Shown one piece after another: positions 32,855 to 43,637 of a stretch of DNA of 64,000 bases (position 1 is the stretch's first letter; the number at the start of each line of letters is the position of its first letter). The DNA is taken from contig NZ_SIRP01000001.1 of the NCBI RefSeq assembly GCF_011634835.1, positions 3,344,970 to 3,408,969 on the forward strand, given 5' to 3'. The stretch comes from Isoptericola sp. BMS4. Lineage in GTDB: Bacteria > Actinomycetota > Actinomycetes > Actinomycetales > Cellulomonadaceae. Below the pieces are notes generated by a model. It was given only the letters and a program-made list of their open reading frames with translations. It made no database searches and was not told the DNA's origin. A program made the translations under genes and the position numbers.

Positions 32855-34677
32855 CCTCGGCGGCGCCGGTCCCGCCGCACGGCTCCCCCGGGGAGCCGCG
32901 GCAGCCCGGCGCCGCCGTCCCGCGCCCGATCACCCGGCAGATCCCGGTGCAGGCCATCCCGCCCCGCCGGCAGCCCGTGCCGCCGCCGCTGGACAAGCCC
33001 GGACTCTCCGACGACCCCGAGTGGTACCGGCGGGCCGTCTTCTACGAGGTGCTGGTGCGGGCGTTCTCCGACTCCGGCGACGCCGGCGCCGGCGACCTGC
33101 GTGGCATCACGCACCGTCTCGACTACCTGCAGTGGCTGGGGGTGGACGCGCTGTGGCTGCCGCCGTTCTACCCGTCGCCGCTGCGGGACGGCGGGTACGA
33201 CGTCGCGGACTTCACGTCGGTCGCAGGCCAGTACGGCACGCTGGCGGACTTCACCGACCTGGTCGCGGAGGCCCACGCGCGCGGCATCCGGGTGGTCGTG
33301 GACCTCGTGATGAACCACACCAGCGACCAGCACCCGTGGTTCCAGGCGTCGCGCAGCGACCCGGACGGTCTGTACGGCGACTTCTACGTGTGGTCCGACG
33401 ACGACACGCGCTACGAGGGCGCCCGCATCATCTTCGTGGACACGGAGACGAGCAACTGGACGTTCGACCCGGTGCGGCGGCAGTTCTTCTGGCACCGCTT
33501 CTTCAGCCACCAGCCGGACCTCAACTTCACCAACCCGCACGTGGGCGAGGCGATGCTCGACGTCGCGCGCTTCTGGCTCGACGTCGGGGTGGACGGCTTC
33601 CGCCTCGACGCGGTGCCGTACCTGTTCGAGGCCGAGGGCACCAACTGCGAGAACCTGCCGGAGACGCACGCGTTCCTGCGGCGGGTGCGCCGGCTGATCG
33701 ACGACGAGTACCCGGGCCGCATCGTGCTCGCGGAGGCGAACCAGTGGCCGGAGGACGTGGTGGACTACTTCGGCACGGCGGACGAGCCCGAGTGCCACAT
33801 GTGCTTCCACTTCCCGGTGATGCCGCGCCTGTACTACGCGATCCGCGACCAGCGGGCGCGCCAGCTCCTGGAGATCCTCGCCGACACCCCGGAGATCCCG
33901 GCGCCCGGCGGGCAGTGGAGCACGTTCCTGCGCAACCACGACGAGCTGACCCTCGAGATGGTGTCCACCGAGGAGCGCGCCGCGATGTACGGCTGGTACG
34001 CCCCCGACCCGCGGATGCGCGCGAACGTCGGCATCCGGCGTCGGCTGGCACCGCTGCTGGACGACTCGCGCAAGGAGATCGAGCTGGCGCACGCGCTGCT
34101 GCTGTCGCTGCCGGGCTCCCCCTGCCTGTACTACGGCGACGAGATCGGCATGGGGGACAACATCTGGCTGCCGGACCGCGACGCGGTGCGCACGCCGATG
34201 CAGTGGACGCCCGACCGCAACGCGGGCTTCTCCACCGCCGACCCGGGCAAGCTGTACCTGCCGCTGGTGCAGTCGCTCGTGCACCACTACGAGCACCGGA
34301 ACGTGGAGGCGCAGCTCGCGCAGACCACGAGCCTGCTGCACTGGGTGCACGGCATGCTCGCGGTGCGCAGGCTGCACCCGGCGTTCGGGCTGGGCGACTT
34401 GGGGGCCCTGGAGGCCGACGACGACGCCGTGCTGGCGTACACGCGGGCCTCCGACACCGAGACGGTGCTGGTCGCGGCGAACCTCGCCGCGACGGCGCGC
34501 GCCACCCGGGTCCACCTGCCCGGGTTCGCGGGATGGTCGCTCACGGACCTGTTCGGCGGCGGCCGCTTCCCGTCGGTGGCCGCCGACGGCACGGTGACGA
34601 TGACGTGGGGGTCGCGCGACTTCTACTGGCTGCTGCTGACCCCGCCGGGGCCGTCCGACGGCGGTGGGGAGCGGTGA
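32851..34677 (+). CDS. treS: Trehalose synthase (maltose alpha-D-glucosyltransferase)
   Basis: A 608-aa GH13_16 enzyme after a Pro-rich N-terminal extension of about 45 residues. [20 protein letters not shown] starts the barrel; [18 protein letters not shown] carries the nucleophile (about 253), [18 protein letters not shown] the Glu (about 297) and [14 protein letters not shown] the third Asp. It interconverts trehalose and maltose, feeding maltokinase. The kinase is a separate gene here, not a TreS-Mak fusion. GTG 32851 overlaps the glgE stop and the 3' end overlaps the maltokinase GTG. Confidence 0.95.
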   Translation: MTSAAPVPPHGSPGEPRQPGAAVPRPITRQIPVQAIPPRRQPVPPPLDKPGLSDDPEWYRRAVFYEVLVRAFSDSGDAGAGDLRGITHRLDYLQWLGVDALWLPPFYPSPLRDGGYDVADFTSVAGQYGTLADFTDLVAEAHARGIRVVVDLVMNHTSDQHPWFQASRSDPDGLYGDFYVWSDDDTRYEGARIIFVDTETSNWTFDPVRRQFFWHRFFSHQPDLNFTNPHVGEAMLDVARFWLDVGVDGFRLDAVPYLFEAEGTNCENLPETHAFLRRVRRLIDDEYPGRIVLAEANQWPEDVVDYFGTADEPECHMCFHFPVMPRLYYAIRDQRARQLLEILADTPEIPAPGGQWSTFLRNHDELTLEMVSTEERAAMYGWYAPDPRMRANVGIRRRLAPLLDDSRKEIELAHALLLSLPGSPCLYYGDEIGMGDNIWLPDRDAVRTPMQWTPDRNAGFSTADPGKLYLPLVQSLVHHYEHRNVEAQLAQTTSLLHWVHGMLAVRRLHPAFGLGDLGALEADDDAVLAYTRASDTETVLVAANLAATARATRVHLPGFAGWSLTDLFGGGRFPSVAADGTVTMTWGSRDFYWLLLTPPGPSDGGGER

Positions 34678-36074
34678 CCGGGGTCGCGGTGCGGTCAGCC
34701 GCGCAGGGTCCGGACCCGAGCGTCGCGGACCTCCTCGCGGCCTGGCTGCCCGGGCGGCGCTGGTTCCCGGGCGCCGGCGACGTCCGCGCGGAGCCGTGGC
34801 TCGCGGTGACGTTCGACGCGACCGGCGCGGCGGGCGGCCACGGGGCGGACGTCGTGCTGCTGCTGGTCCGACTGACCGGCGCGGGGCTGCCCGGCGGTGG
34901 GGTCGTGGCACAGGTGCCCCTGGTGCTCACCCCGCCGGCCGATGCCGGCCCGGGCCTCATCGCGGTGGTGCGCACCGCCACCGGGGACGTCGCGGTGCAC
35001 GACGGCGGCGAGCACCCGTCGTGCTGGCTCACGCTCCTGCACGCGGCGGGGGTGGCGACGGGCGACGTGCCCGACGACGACCTCGTGGCGGGCGGGCGCC
35101 CTGTGGGCGGCGAGCAGTCGAACACGAGCGTCCTGCTGCCGGGGGTGCCGTCACCGTCCGGGGCGGGCGCGATCCTCAAGATCCTGCGCACCGTCGGGCC
35201 CGGCCCCCACCCGGACGTCGTCGTGCCGCAGGCCCTCACCCGGGCCGGCTGGGACGGCGTGCCCCGCTTCCTCGGCGCGCTGCAGGTCAGCACCCCGCCG
35301 CTGGAGCCGGCGGTCCCGGGCGCCGCGACGGTCGACCTCGGCGCCGCCGGCGAGACGGCGCTCGCCGTGGTCAGCGAGCGGGTACCCGACGCCCGGGACG
35401 GGTTCGAGCTGGCGTGCGAGCACGCGGCGCACGGCGAGTCGTTCGCGCACCTGGCGGGCGGCCTCGGGCGAGTGGTCGCCGAGCTGCACGCGACGCTGCG
35501 CCGCACGATGCCGCCGGGCCCGCGGGTGGACCCGGCGGCCTTCGTCGCGGGGCTGCGGCGGCGCGCCGCGACCGCCGTCGCCGAGGCGCCGGCCCTGGCC
35601 GACCGGCTGCCGCGGATCACGGCGCTGCTGGACGACCTGCGGCGGCACCTGCCACGGGCGCACCTGCAGACGATCCACGGCGACCTCCACCTCGGCCAGG
35701 CCCTGCACGGGGCGACCGGCTGGAAGCTGCTCGACTTCGAGGGCGAGCCGCAGCGGCCGGTCGCCGAGCGCGCCGTCCCCGACCTGCCGCTGCGCGACGT
35801 CGCGGGCATGGTGCGCTCGTTCGACTACGCCGCCGCGGTCGGCGGCGCCCCGGAGCCCGCGGCGTGGCGCGACGAGGCCGCGCACGCTTTCGTCGCCGCC
35901 TACCGCGACGGCGGTGGCAGCCCGGAGACGGACCCGCCGACGACCGACCTGGTCCTGCGCGCGCTCGTGCTGGACAAGGCGCTGTACGAGGTGGTCTACG
36001 AGACGCGGCAGCGCCCCGCCTGGGTGCACATCCCGCTGGCCGCCGTGGACCGGGTGCTCGACGGCGGCGCGTAG
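34674..36074 (+). CDS. mak: Maltokinase
   Basis: A 466-aa kinase of the Mak/Pep2 family. The N-terminal cap has [27 protein letters not shown] and [20 protein letters not shown] (about 164-183) hold the ATP-binding strand and Lys; the catalytic loop is [15 protein letters not shown] (about 334-348) and the metal Asp is in [13 protein letters not shown]. It phosphorylates maltose to maltose-1-phosphate for GlgE. GTG 34674 overlaps the treS stop (GTGA). Confidence 0.93.
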   Translation: MTGVAVRSAAQGPDPSVADLLAAWLPGRRWFPGAGDVRAEPWLAVTFDATGAAGGHGADVVLLLVRLTGAGLPGGGVVAQVPLVLTPPADAGPGLIAVVRTATGDVAVHDGGEHPSCWLTLLHAAGVATGDVPDDDLVAGGRPVGGEQSNTSVLLPGVPSPSGAGAILKILRTVGPGPHPDVVVPQALTRAGWDGVPRFLGALQVSTPPLEPAVPGAATVDLGAAGETALAVVSERVPDARDGFELACEHAAHGESFAHLAGGLGRVVAELHATLRRTMPPGPRVDPAAFVAGLRRRAATAVAEAPALADRLPRITALLDDLRRHLPRAHLQTIHGDLHLGQALHGATGWKLLDFEGEPQRPVAERAVPDLPLRDVAGMVRSFDYAAAVGGAPEPAAWRDEAAHAFVAAYRDGGGSPETDPPTTDLVLRALVLDKALYEVVYETRQRPAWVHIPLAAVDRVLDGGA

Positions 36075-36144
36075 GCCGGGCGGCGAACGTCGCCGGAGGT
36101 GCGCTCGGCACGCGGCGACGCGCCAGCGGTGCCAAGGTGTGTGA

Positions 36145-38406
36145 ATGACCTCCGGAGCCAGCTCACGCGTCCCGCCCGGCGGCCGGCCGGCAGCGCCCGC
36201 CGTCGACCCGGAGGTGCTCACCGCGCTCACGCACGGCACCACGCACGACCCGCACGCGGTGCTCGGGCCGCACCCGGTCGAGGCCGGGCCGGACGGCGGG
36301 GTGTGGGCGGTGGTCCGGGTGCTGCGGCCGCTCGCCGACGAGGTGGTCCTCGTGACGGCGGACGGCGACGAGCACCCGGCCCGGCACGACGCGGCGGGCG
36401 TGTGGACCGCCGTCGTCCCGGCGTCGACCGGTGCCGACGACACCTGGCACGCCCCCGACTACCGCGTCCGGACCCGGTACGGCGACGACGTGCGGACCGC
36501 CGACGACCCGTACCGGTTCTGGCCGACGCTCGGCGAGACGGACCTGCACCTGATCGGCGAGGGGCGTCACGAGGAGCTGTGGCGGGTGCTCGGGGCGAAC
36601 CCGCGCCGCTACCCGTCCACGCACCCCGCCGAGGAGGACGGCGTCACCGGGACGGCGTTCGCGGTGTGGGCCCCGAACGCCCGCGGCGTCCGCCTCGTCG
36701 GCGACCACAACCGGTGGACGGGCGTGCACCCCATGCGCTCGCTGGGCGCCAGCGGGGTGTGGGAGCTGTTCGTCCCCGGTGTGGGGCCGGGCACCCGCTA
36801 CAAGTTCGAGGTGCTGGGCGCCGACCGCGTCTGGCGGGCCAAGGCCGACCCGCTCGCCAAGGGCACGGAGGTGCCGCCCGCCACCGCGTCCGTCGTCGTC
36901 GACTCCACGTACGTGTGGGGTGACGACGACTGGATCCAGGCGCGCGCCGCCCACGACCCGCACTCGGGGCCGCTCAGTGTCTACGAGGTGCACCTCGGGT
37001 CGTGGCGGCCCGGCCTCGGCTACCGCGAGCTGGCCGACGAGCTCGCCGCCTACGTCACGGAGCAGGGGTTCACGCACATCGAGCTCCTGCCGGTCGCCGA
37101 GCACCCGTTCGGGGGCTCCTGGGGCTACCAGGTCACGGGCTACTACGCGCCCACCGCGCGGTTCGGGCACCCGGACGACTTCCGCCACCTCGTGGACACC
37201 CTGCACCGGGCGGGTGTCGGCGTGCTCCTCGACTGGGTGCCGGCGCACTTCCCGCGCGACGAGTTCGCGCTCGCCCGGTTCGACGGCACCCCGACGTACG
37301 AGCACCCCGACCCGCGGCGCGGCGAGCAGCGCGACTGGGGCACGTACGTCTTCGACTTCGGCCGCCCCGAGGTCCGCAACTTCCTCGTGGCCAACGCGAG
37401 CTACTGGCTGGACGAGTTCCACGCCGACGGCCTGCGGGTCGACGCCGTCGCGTCGATGCTCTACCTGGACTACTCGCGCGAGCCGGGCGACTGGGTGCCG
37501 AACGTCCACGGCGGGCGGGAGAACCTCGAGGCGATCGCATTCCTGCGCGAGGCGAACACCGTCGCCTACGGGCGCCACCCGGGCGTCCTGATGATCGCCG
37601 AGGAGTCCACCGCCTTCCCCGGGGTGACCCGGCCCGTCGACGCGGGCGGCCTCGGCTTCGGGCTCAAGTGGAACATGGGCTGGATGAACGACTCGCTGCG
37701 GTACGTCGCCGAGGACCCGATGTACCGGCGCTACCACCACCACGAGCTGACCTTCTCGCTCGTGTACGCGTTCTCCGAGCAGTACCTGCTCCCGGTCAGT
37801 CACGACGAGGTGGTCCACGGCAAGGGGTCGCTGCTGCGCAAGATGCCGGGCGACCGCTGGAAGCAGCTCGCCGGGGTGCGCGCCTTCCTCGCCTACCAGT
37901 GGACCCACCCGGGCAAGCAGCTGCTGTTCATGGGCTGCGAGCTGGCGCAGGACGCCGAGTGGGACGAGGCCTCCGGGCTGGACTGGTGGCTGCTCGACGA
38001 CCCGGGCCACGCCGGCGTGCAGCGGCTGGTCCGCGACCTCAACGCCCTGTACCGCGCGACGCCGGCGCTGTGGGAGCGGGACTTCGACCCGGCCGGCTTC
38101 GAGTGGCTCGACGCGGACGACGCCGACCACGACACGCTGTCGTGGGTGCGCCGCGACGGCGACGGGCGACCCGTGGTCGTCGTGGTCAACTTCGCGGGCG
38201 TGCCGCACGAGCACTACCGGCTGGCGATGCCGGACGGCGGCGACTGGGACGAGGTGCTGAACACCGACGCGGAGGTCTACGGCGGGTCGGGCGTCGGGAA
38301 CCTCGGCCGCGTCCGCACCACCCCCGTGCCGCACAAGGGGCGCCGGCACTCCGCCACGCTGCGGGTCCCGCCGCTCGGCGCGCTCGTCCTCCGTCCCGCC
38401 GGCTGA
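36145..38406 (+). CDS. glgB: 1,4-alpha-glucan branching enzyme
   Basis: A 753-aa GH13_9 enzyme with two N-terminal CBM48-type domains ([39 protein letters not shown]) and a catalytic barrel: [37 protein letters not shown] with the nucleophile Asp (about 433), [17 protein letters not shown] with Glu and [16 protein letters not shown] with Asp. It adds alpha-1,6 branches to the GlgE product. It starts 70 nt after mak; CAAGGT lies 6 nt before the ATG, so it may also have its own leaderless promoter. Confidence 0.96.
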   Translation: MTSGASSRVPPGGRPAAPAVDPEVLTALTHGTTHDPHAVLGPHPVEAGPDGGVWAVVRVLRPLADEVVLVTADGDEHPARHDAAGVWTAVVPASTGADDTWHAPDYRVRTRYGDDVRTADDPYRFWPTLGETDLHLIGEGRHEELWRVLGANPRRYPSTHPAEEDGVTGTAFAVWAPNARGVRLVGDHNRWTGVHPMRSLGASGVWELFVPGVGPGTRYKFEVLGADRVWRAKADPLAKGTEVPPATASVVVDSTYVWGDDDWIQARAAHDPHSGPLSVYEVHLGSWRPGLGYRELADELAAYVTEQGFTHIELLPVAEHPFGGSWGYQVTGYYAPTARFGHPDDFRHLVDTLHRAGVGVLLDWVPAHFPRDEFALARFDGTPTYEHPDPRRGEQRDWGTYVFDFGRPEVRNFLVANASYWLDEFHADGLRVDAVASMLYLDYSREPGDWVPNVHGGRENLEAIAFLREANTVAYGRHPGVLMIAEESTAFPGVTRPVDAGGLGFGLKWNMGWMNDSLRYVAEDPMYRRYHHHELTFSLVYAFSEQYLLPVSHDEVVHGKGSLLRKMPGDRWKQLAGVRAFLAYQWTHPGKQLLFMGCELAQDAEWDEASGLDWWLLDDPGHAGVQRLVRDLNALYRATPALWERDFDPAGFEWLDADDADHDTLSWVRRDGDGRPVVVVVNFAGVPHEHYRLAMPDGGDWDEVLNTDAEVYGGSGVGNLGRVRTTPVPHKGRRHSATLRVPPLGALVLRPAG

Positions 38407-38426
38407 CACCCCCGGCCCGGACCCCC

Positions 38427-39377
38427 TCAGTACAGGCTGATCGCCAGCCGCCGGCGCGCCTTGCCGACGCGGGGGTCGGACGGCCCGACGACCTCGAAGT
38501 AGTCCAGGAGCCGCACGCGCAGCTTCTCCTTGGCCTCGGCGTCCGCGCCGGGAAGCAGCTCCAGGAGCCGCGCGAACGCGTCGTCGACCTTGCCGCCGAG
38601 CATGTCCGTGTCGGCCACGGCGAGCTGGGCGTCCACGTCGGCGGGGGCGTCGGCCGCGGCCGCGCGGACGGCCTGCAGGTCGGCGCCGCGGGTGCGCTGC
38701 AGCAGCCGCACCTGGGCGATCCCGGCCACCGCGAGGGCGTCCTTCGGGTCCTGCTTGATCGCCTTGGCGTACGCGGCCTCCGCGGCGTCCAGGTCGTCGC
38801 GCTCGATGGCGTCGTACGCCTCCTGGTGCAGCGGCGGCAGGGGCTCCTCGACGGGCTCGGGCTCCGCGGCCTCCTCGCCGGCGCCGTCGCCGCCCTGCGC
38901 GGGTGCGCGGCCGGTGATGCCGTTCTGCTCGGCCGCGGCGAGCACCTGGTCGAGCACGCCGCGCACCTGCTCCTCCTCGGCCGCGCCCTGGAAGAGGGGC
39001 AGGGGCTGGCCCTGGATGACGGCGACGACCATCGGCACGCCCTGCGCCTGGAACGCGGCCGCGATCTGCGGCTGCGCCTGGGCGTCCACCCGCCCGAGCA
39101 GGAACCGCCCGGCGTACTCCTCCGCCAGCCGGCCCAGCAGGGTGCCGAGCTCGGCGTTCGCCTGGTCCGTCGGGACCCACAGGAGCACCACGACCGGGTA
39201 CTGGGTCGAGTCCTGCACGACCTGCTGGAAGTTCTGCTCGGTGAGGTCGACCACGAAGCCGCCGGCGGTCGGCGCGCCACCGGGCTCCCCCGGGGGCGGC
39301 GACTGCGGACGGTTGAGCGACGACAGGTCGACGGCGCCGCGCGTGCTGATGCTCGGCTCGGGGGTGGGCTGACTCAT
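38427..39377 (-). CDS. ybbN: YbbN-like co-chaperone: thioredoxin fold without active-site cysteines plus TPR region
   Basis: A 316-aa protein. Residues 40-150 have a thioredoxin fold (DLTEQNFQQVVQDSTQYPVV, VLLWVPTDQANAELGTLLGR, GRFLLGRVDAQAQPQIAAAF), but the CxxC site is replaced by VPTDQ, so it is not an oxidoreductase. After an acidic linker, HQEAYDAIERDDLDAAEAAY and following helices form a TPR-like region, as in YbbN/CnoX. The start is moved to the second ATG (39377): the first ATG (39386) lies inside a TAGGAT -10 (39385-39390) located 7 nt upstream. Convergent with glgB. Confidence 0.85.
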   Translation of the reverse strand: MSQPTPEPSISTRGAVDLSSLNRPQSPPPGEPGGAPTAGGFVVDLTEQNFQQVVQDSTQYPVVVLLWVPTDQANAELGTLLGRLAEEYAGRFLLGRVDAQAQPQIAAAFQAQGVPMVVAVIQGQPLPLFQGAAEEEQVRGVLDQVLAAAEQNGITGRAPAQGGDGAGEEAAEPEPVEEPLPPLHQEAYDAIERDDLDAAEAAYAKAIKQDPKDALAVAGIAQVRLLQRTRGADLQAVRAAAADAPADVDAQLAVADTDMLGGKVDDAFARLLELLPGADAEAKEKLRVRLLDYFEVVGPSDPRVGKARRRLAISLY

Positions 39378-39402
39378 GGTCGACATCCTAAGAGTCGAGG
39401 CG

Positions 39403-40431
39403 TCACTCGTTCGACGCCGCGGTCGCGTCGTGCTGGTAGCCGAGCGGGCGGATCTTGCCGTCCGCGTCCTTCGGCGGGACGTAGAGGGCCACCATGTCCG
39501 TGTACTCCACCGTGAGGACGTTGCTCGGGTCCTGGTCGCCGAACAGCGCCTCCTGGGTGGCGGTCAGCGGCGGCACCTCGGCCTCCTCCTCCGCGGTGAG
39601 CTTCGTGGTGCCCTCCAGGACGCCCATGACGAGCGCGCCGCCGTCGGCGGTCCGCACGGCCCGGACGGCGTCCTTGCGGGCCTCGTACTTCACCGTGAGC
39701 TCGCTGCCCGCGTCCTCGAACCCCGGGGTGTTCTCACGCACGTTCTTCGCGTCGGACTGCACCCGCGACACGAGGTCGCCGTCCGGCAGGTCGAAGGCGT
39801 CGGAGAACGAGGACTTCTTCGCGCCGAGCCCCACGAGGTCCGCGTACTGCGCCAGCGCGTCGGCCGGCGTCGCGACGAGCGACTCGTCGTCGGCCGGCAC
39901 CGCCTCGCTGCCGATCCCCGCGTCCGCGAAGGCGGGCATCTGCACGCCGGGGATCAGCTGCACCCAGGCCCACATCTTGTAGTCGTCGCGGGCCTCGGAC
40001 TGGTCGAGCGCGACGAGCCGCGGGGTCTCCATGTCCTCGGTGGGCGCGGTGATCGAGAAGCTGGTCCGCCGCCAGGTGTTCGTGGTGGGGATGATGAGCT
40101 GCTGCGACTCGCTCGGGATGGCGGTGACGAAAGACGCGTCGTCGTCGTTGGACTTCGCGATCTCGAACTGGCTCGTGCGGACCTCCAGCGCCGGCCCGGT
40201 CACCCGGGACTTCAACGCCTTCGACTCGAGCTTCTTGTCCGCCTTGCCGAGCGTCTCGCCGACGGCGGTGAGCACGTCGGTGTCCTGCTCCTCGCTCAGC
40301 ACCGGGCCGTCGAACGCCTGCCCGGCCTGCGGCTGCGGCGGGACGTCCTCGGCGCAGGCGGTGAGGAGCGTGGACGAGACGACGACGGCGGTCGCGGCGG
40401 CCAGCCCGCGGCGGGCGGTGCGGCGGTTCAT
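39403..40431 (-). CDS. Predicted secreted lipoprotein
   Basis: A 342-aa protein with an N-terminal basic region (MNRRTARRGLAAATAVVVSS) and a lipobox LLTAC at about 25-29, so it is probably lipid-anchored on the outside of the membrane. The mature part is acidic and extended. I recognise no family. Its ATG overlaps the stop of the membrane-protein gene upstream (ATGA, 40428-40431), suggesting that the two work together at the cell envelope. It starts a few bases downstream of nothing else and ends 26 nt from the YbbN start. Confidence 0.7.
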   Translation of the reverse strand: MNRRTARRGLAAATAVVVSSTLLTACAEDVPPQPQAGQAFDGPVLSEEQDTDVLTAVGETLGKADKKLESKALKSRVTGPALEVRTSQFEIAKSNDDDASFVTAIPSESQQLIIPTTNTWRRTSFSITAPTEDMETPRLVALDQSEARDDYKMWAWVQLIPGVQMPAFADAGIGSEAVPADDESLVATPADALAQYADLVGLGAKKSSFSDAFDLPDGDLVSRVQSDAKNVRENTPGFEDAGSELTVKYEARKDAVRAVRTADGGALVMGVLEGTTKLTAEEEAEVPPLTATQEALFGDQDPSNVLTVEYTDMVALYVPPKDADGKIRPLGYQHDATAASNE

Positions 40432-41813
40432 CGGTTCTCCCCGTCGGTCGAGTCGTGCCCCGGCCGGTCGCCGGAGCTCCCGGTCCGGTCGGCCGTCTGG
40501 CCGAAGCCCCAGGTGGCGCGCCAGGCGGCGGCCCGGCCCGCGGGCGTGGACAGGTCGGGCCCTGCGGCGTCGTCCTTGCTGCCCTCGGGCGCACCGTGCT
40601 GGCGCACGACCGGGATGGACCCGGTCATGGCGCGCAGCATGCGCGAGACGCCACCCTGCTCGGCGGCACGGCGGGCCTCCTCCTGGGCGCGCAGCTCGCG
40701 CCGCGTCATCCTCGGCACGGAGCCGGTGGCGGGCCGGTCCTCGGGTGTCGGAGGGGCGGGAGTGGGGACGGCCACGGCGTCGGTGCCGGCGGGAGGCGCG
40801 ACCGGAGCCGCACGGCGACGCGAGCGGCGCAGCAGGCGGCCCGCCACGGGGACCTCCGCGGTCCGGCTCTCGTCGCCCGGGACCACGGCGGGCCCCGCGA
40901 CCGGGAGCTCGGCGCCGTCCTCGGGCGCGTCCTGCCCCGAGGCCGGCCCGGGGCCCTGCGCGTCGGCCGGCCCGGCGTCCCGGTCGCCGCCCGGAGCCTC
41001 GGGCGGCGTCCAGGGCGGCGCGGCGGGACCGGCGTCGGCGGTGCCTCGGCCGCGCACGGGGCCGAAGAGCGTCGCGGTGCCGGTCTCGGAGGAGTCGGCC
41101 GTGCCCTCGGGCTCGGCGGCCGTGGTGGTCGTCTCGTCCCCGCCCGCGGCGCGCGCGGCGGCGCGGCGACGGCGGCGCGGCTTGCGGAACCCGAGCACGA
41201 GCAGCACGAGGCCGACGAGCACGAGCGCAGCACCCGCGCCGACGGCGGGCCACAGGTACGGCGTGGTGACGGCGCGCGGCCAGGTGAACGTCAGCGAGGG
41301 GGCCTGCGCCTCGTCGCCGACGCCGGCCGCGAGCAGCGTCCAGCGGCCGGGGCGGTCGCTCCAGCGCAGCGTGACGCCGCCGGAGTCCGACGCCTCGGCG
41401 ACCCACATGTCCGAGCCCGCCGGGTCGGCGCCGCTGGGCTTCACGGGCTCCGCGGGCTCGTCGCCCTCGCCCTCGGGCTCCGGCGCGCCCTGCTCCACCG
41501 CGAGGGTCTCCCAGTCGCTCAGCCCCGTCACGCGCGAGGAGGGCTCCTGGCCCACCCAACCGTCGACGTCGACGTCGCGTCCGACGACGAGCGTGACCTT
41601 CTGCCCGTCGGGCACCGAGGCCGTCACGGTCACGTCGTCGCTCACCAGACCCAGGACTCCGGGGTCGGTGACGACCATCGTGCCGTCACCGGCGGGCCGA
41701 GCCGTGGCGACCACCGTGTCGGAGTCGCGCCAGACCGTGGCGGAGGCGACTCCGAGCGCGACGGAGACCAGTCCGAGGAGGACCAGGACGCCGCCCAGAA
41801 TGCGTTGCAGCAC
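40428..41813 (-). CDS. Envelope membrane protein with long disordered cytoplasmic tail
   Basis: A 461-aa protein beginning with GTG, VLQRILGGVLVLLGLVSVAL, a signal-anchor helix. An extracellular domain of about 180 residues follows (VSDDVTVTASVPDGQKVTLV; DMWVAEASDSGGVTLRWSDR), then a second helix YLWPAVGAGAALVLVGLVLL, a basic stop RKPRRRRRAAARAA and about 220 Pro/Ala/Glu-rich residues ending in RRELRAQEEARRAAEQ. No enzyme motif is visible. GTG 41813 has an AAGGGAAG site. First gene of a pair with the lipoprotein; divergent from the DivIVA-like gene. Confidence 0.7.
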   Translation of the reverse strand: MLQRILGGVLVLLGLVSVALGVASATVWRDSDTVVATARPAGDGTMVVTDPGVLGLVSDDVTVTASVPDGQKVTLVVGRDVDVDGWVGQEPSSRVTGLSDWETLAVEQGAPEPEGEGDEPAEPVKPSGADPAGSDMWVAEASDSGGVTLRWSDRPGRWTLLAAGVGDEAQAPSLTFTWPRAVTTPYLWPAVGAGAALVLVGLVLLVLGFRKPRRRRRAAARAAGGDETTTTAAEPEGTADSSETGTATLFGPVRGRGTADAGPAAPPWTPPEAPGGDRDAGPADAQGPGPASGQDAPEDGAELPVAGPAVVPGDESRTAEVPVAGRLLRRSRRRAAPVAPPAGTDAVAVPTPAPPTPEDRPATGSVPRMTRRELRAQEEARRAAEQGGVSRMLRAMTGSIPVVRQHGAPEGSKDDAAGPDLSTPAGRAAAWRATWGFGQTADRTGSSGDRPGHDSTDGENR

Positions 41814-42110
41814 CGAGCTTCCCTTTCGACGAGGACAGTCCAGCATAGGGACGCGCCGGGGCGGCCCGTCCACGAGAGCCCGGGCGAGCGCCCCGGTTCA
41901 CGAACCCTTCACGAGTCGCGTACGACCGCCACGCCGGGAGGACGACGTCCGGCCACATCGCCCAGGTCAGAGCGAATCGGCCCCCGCAGAGGGCTGCACT
42001 ATTCGTCCGATATAGGGAAGAATGCTCCGGGTATCGGTTCCGGGGGGCACGACACTATCCTGACGGGGGCCGGTCCCACCCTGGCACCCACCACTCACGG
42101 AGGTCTGCAC
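41814..42110. other. Divergent intergenic region between the membrane-protein pair and the DivIVA-like gene
   Basis: Nearly 300 bp without a coding signal. It is somewhat AT-richer than its surroundings around 42000-42060 (CTATTCGTCCGATATAGGG; GACACTATCCTGACGG), which probably holds the promoter of the downstream coiled-coil gene. I could not pick a clear -35/-10 pair. Confidence 0.4.
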
Positions 42111-43580
42111 GTGTCCGACGAGCGCACGCTCTTCCCGATCACCATGCGCGGCTACGACCGCGCCCAGGTCGAGAGCCACGTCTCCCGACTCGAGCAGGCG
42201 CTGGAGGAGGCCCGCCGCAACGTCGAGGCGACCGACGCGCGCGCCATGCAGCTGTCGTCCGAGGTCGTCGAGCTGCAGCACCAGCTCCGCGAGAACGAGA
42301 AGCCGTCCTACGCCGGCCTCGGCGCCCGCGTCGAGCACCTGCTGCGGTCCGCCGAGGAGCAGTCCGCCGAGGTCCTCACCCAGGCGAACCAGCAGGCCGC
42401 GGACATCATGGCGCGGGCCAAGCTCTCCGCCGGCCAGGTGCGCTCGCGCGCCGAGTCCGAGGCGTCCGAGCTGCTCGGCAACGCCCGGCGCGAGGCGGAG
42501 GAGATCCGCACCACCAGCTCCGCCGAGGCCGAGGGCACCCTGCTGGCCGCCCAGCGCCGCGCCGAGGAGATGGTCGGCTCCGCCGAGCGCGAGGCCGCCC
42601 TCATCACGAGCACCCTCGCCACGGAGGAGAGCGAGCGACGCGCCACGCTGGAGCGTGAGATCGGCGTGCTGCGCTCCACCGCGGAGCGCGAGACGACCGA
42701 GCTGCGCGTCAGCACCGAGCGCGACACGGCCCAGATGCGCGCGCAGGCGTCGGCCGAGTCGGCCGCGATGCGCGAGGAGGCCGAGACCGAGTCCACCGAG
42801 CTGCTCGAGCGCACGCGCCGGGAGGCCGCCCGCATCGTCGCCGAGGCGAAGCACCAGGCGGCCGAGTCGGCGGACGCCGTCACCGTGGAGCTCGAGCAGC
42901 TCCGCGAGCAGGCCCGCTCCGCGCTGGCCGACGCCGAGCTCGAGATCTCGCAGCGGCGCGAGCAGGTCGAGCACGAGGCCGCCGAGCGGCACGAGAAGGC
43001 GCGCCAGGAGACGGACCAGCTCGTGCGCTCCGCCGAGGAGCACGCGGCGGAGGCCGAGAAGCGCGTCGCCCACGCGCTCGAGCAGGCCGAGAAGGTCCGC
43101 AGCGAGTCCGACGCGTACGTCAAGCAGCTCGTGGCGGACGCCCGCCGCGCGGCGGACGGCATCATCGCCGAGGCCCGCGAGTTCGCCGACCAGACCGTGT
43201 CCGACGCCCAGGTGGAGGCGGAGCACCAGCGCACCTCCGCGCAGCGCCAGCTCGAGGACCTGACGCGGCGGCACGACTCGGTGAACTCCTACCTGGACGA
43301 GCTGCGCGGGCTCCTCAACACCGAGAGCGTCAACCGGCCGCAGGGTCAGCCCGCGGAGGAGACGCCGATCCCGGTCCAGCAGGTCGCCGCACCCGAGCCG
43401 GCCAAGCCGACCGCGAAGAAGTCGGCCGCGAAGAAGCCCGCGCCCGCCGTGGACGACTCGGCCGACTCCGCCGACGCGGACGAGCAGGCCGACGACGCCG
43501 ACCGGGCCGAGCAGGCCGACGGCGCCGACCGGGCCGAGCAGGCCGCGAAGGACGAGGCCCCCGCGCCGTCGAACGCCTGA
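42111..43580 (+). CDS. DivIVA-domain coiled-coil protein
   Basis: A 489-aa protein starting with GTG after GGAGG (7 nt). Residues 1-45 (ERTLFPITMRGYDRAQVESH followed by VSRLEQALEEARR) are a DivIVA-like membrane-binding N-terminus. Residues 45-400 are an almost unbroken coiled coil rich in AEE/REA/ERE heptads. The C-terminus is a charged tail with Lys-Ala repeats (AKPTAKKSAAKKPAP) and then Asp/Ala repeats (ADRAEQADGADRAEQA, a short direct repeat). Proteins of this type localise to curved membrane at poles or septa and organise growth. It is longer than classical Wag31 and could be a paralog. Confidence 0.82.
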   Translation: MSDERTLFPITMRGYDRAQVESHVSRLEQALEEARRNVEATDARAMQLSSEVVELQHQLRENEKPSYAGLGARVEHLLRSAEEQSAEVLTQANQQAADIMARAKLSAGQVRSRAESEASELLGNARREAEEIRTTSSAEAEGTLLAAQRRAEEMVGSAEREAALITSTLATEESERRATLEREIGVLRSTAERETTELRVSTERDTAQMRAQASAESAAMREEAETESTELLERTRREAARIVAEAKHQAAESADAVTVELEQLREQARSALADAELEISQRREQVEHEAAERHEKARQETDQLVRSAEEHAAEAEKRVAHALEQAEKVRSESDAYVKQLVADARRAADGIIAEAREFADQTVSDAQVEAEHQRTSAQRQLEDLTRRHDSVNSYLDELRGLLNTESVNRPQGQPAEETPIPVQQVAAPEPAKPTAKKSAAKKPAPAVDDSADSADADEQADDADRAEQADGADRAEQAAKDEAPAPSNA

Positions 43581-43604
43581 CGACGCACCGGCACAGGGAC
43601 CGAC

Positions 43605-43637
43605 CGAGCACCGCCCGTCACGGACGGGCGGTGCTCG
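43605..43637. terminator. Convergent terminator hairpin
   Basis: CGAGCACCGCCCGT (43605-43618), 5-nt loop, ACGGGCGGTGCTCG (43624-43637): a perfect 14-bp stem between the DivIVA-like gene and the converging hydrolase gene. Its right arm overlaps the last codons of the hydrolase. Confidence 0.65.

Noticed and set aside
36163-39180. 1005-codon minus-strand frame over glgB
   Set aside because: Shadow of GlgB; repetitive Arg/Gly/Val content and it crosses the YbbN-like gene in another frame.
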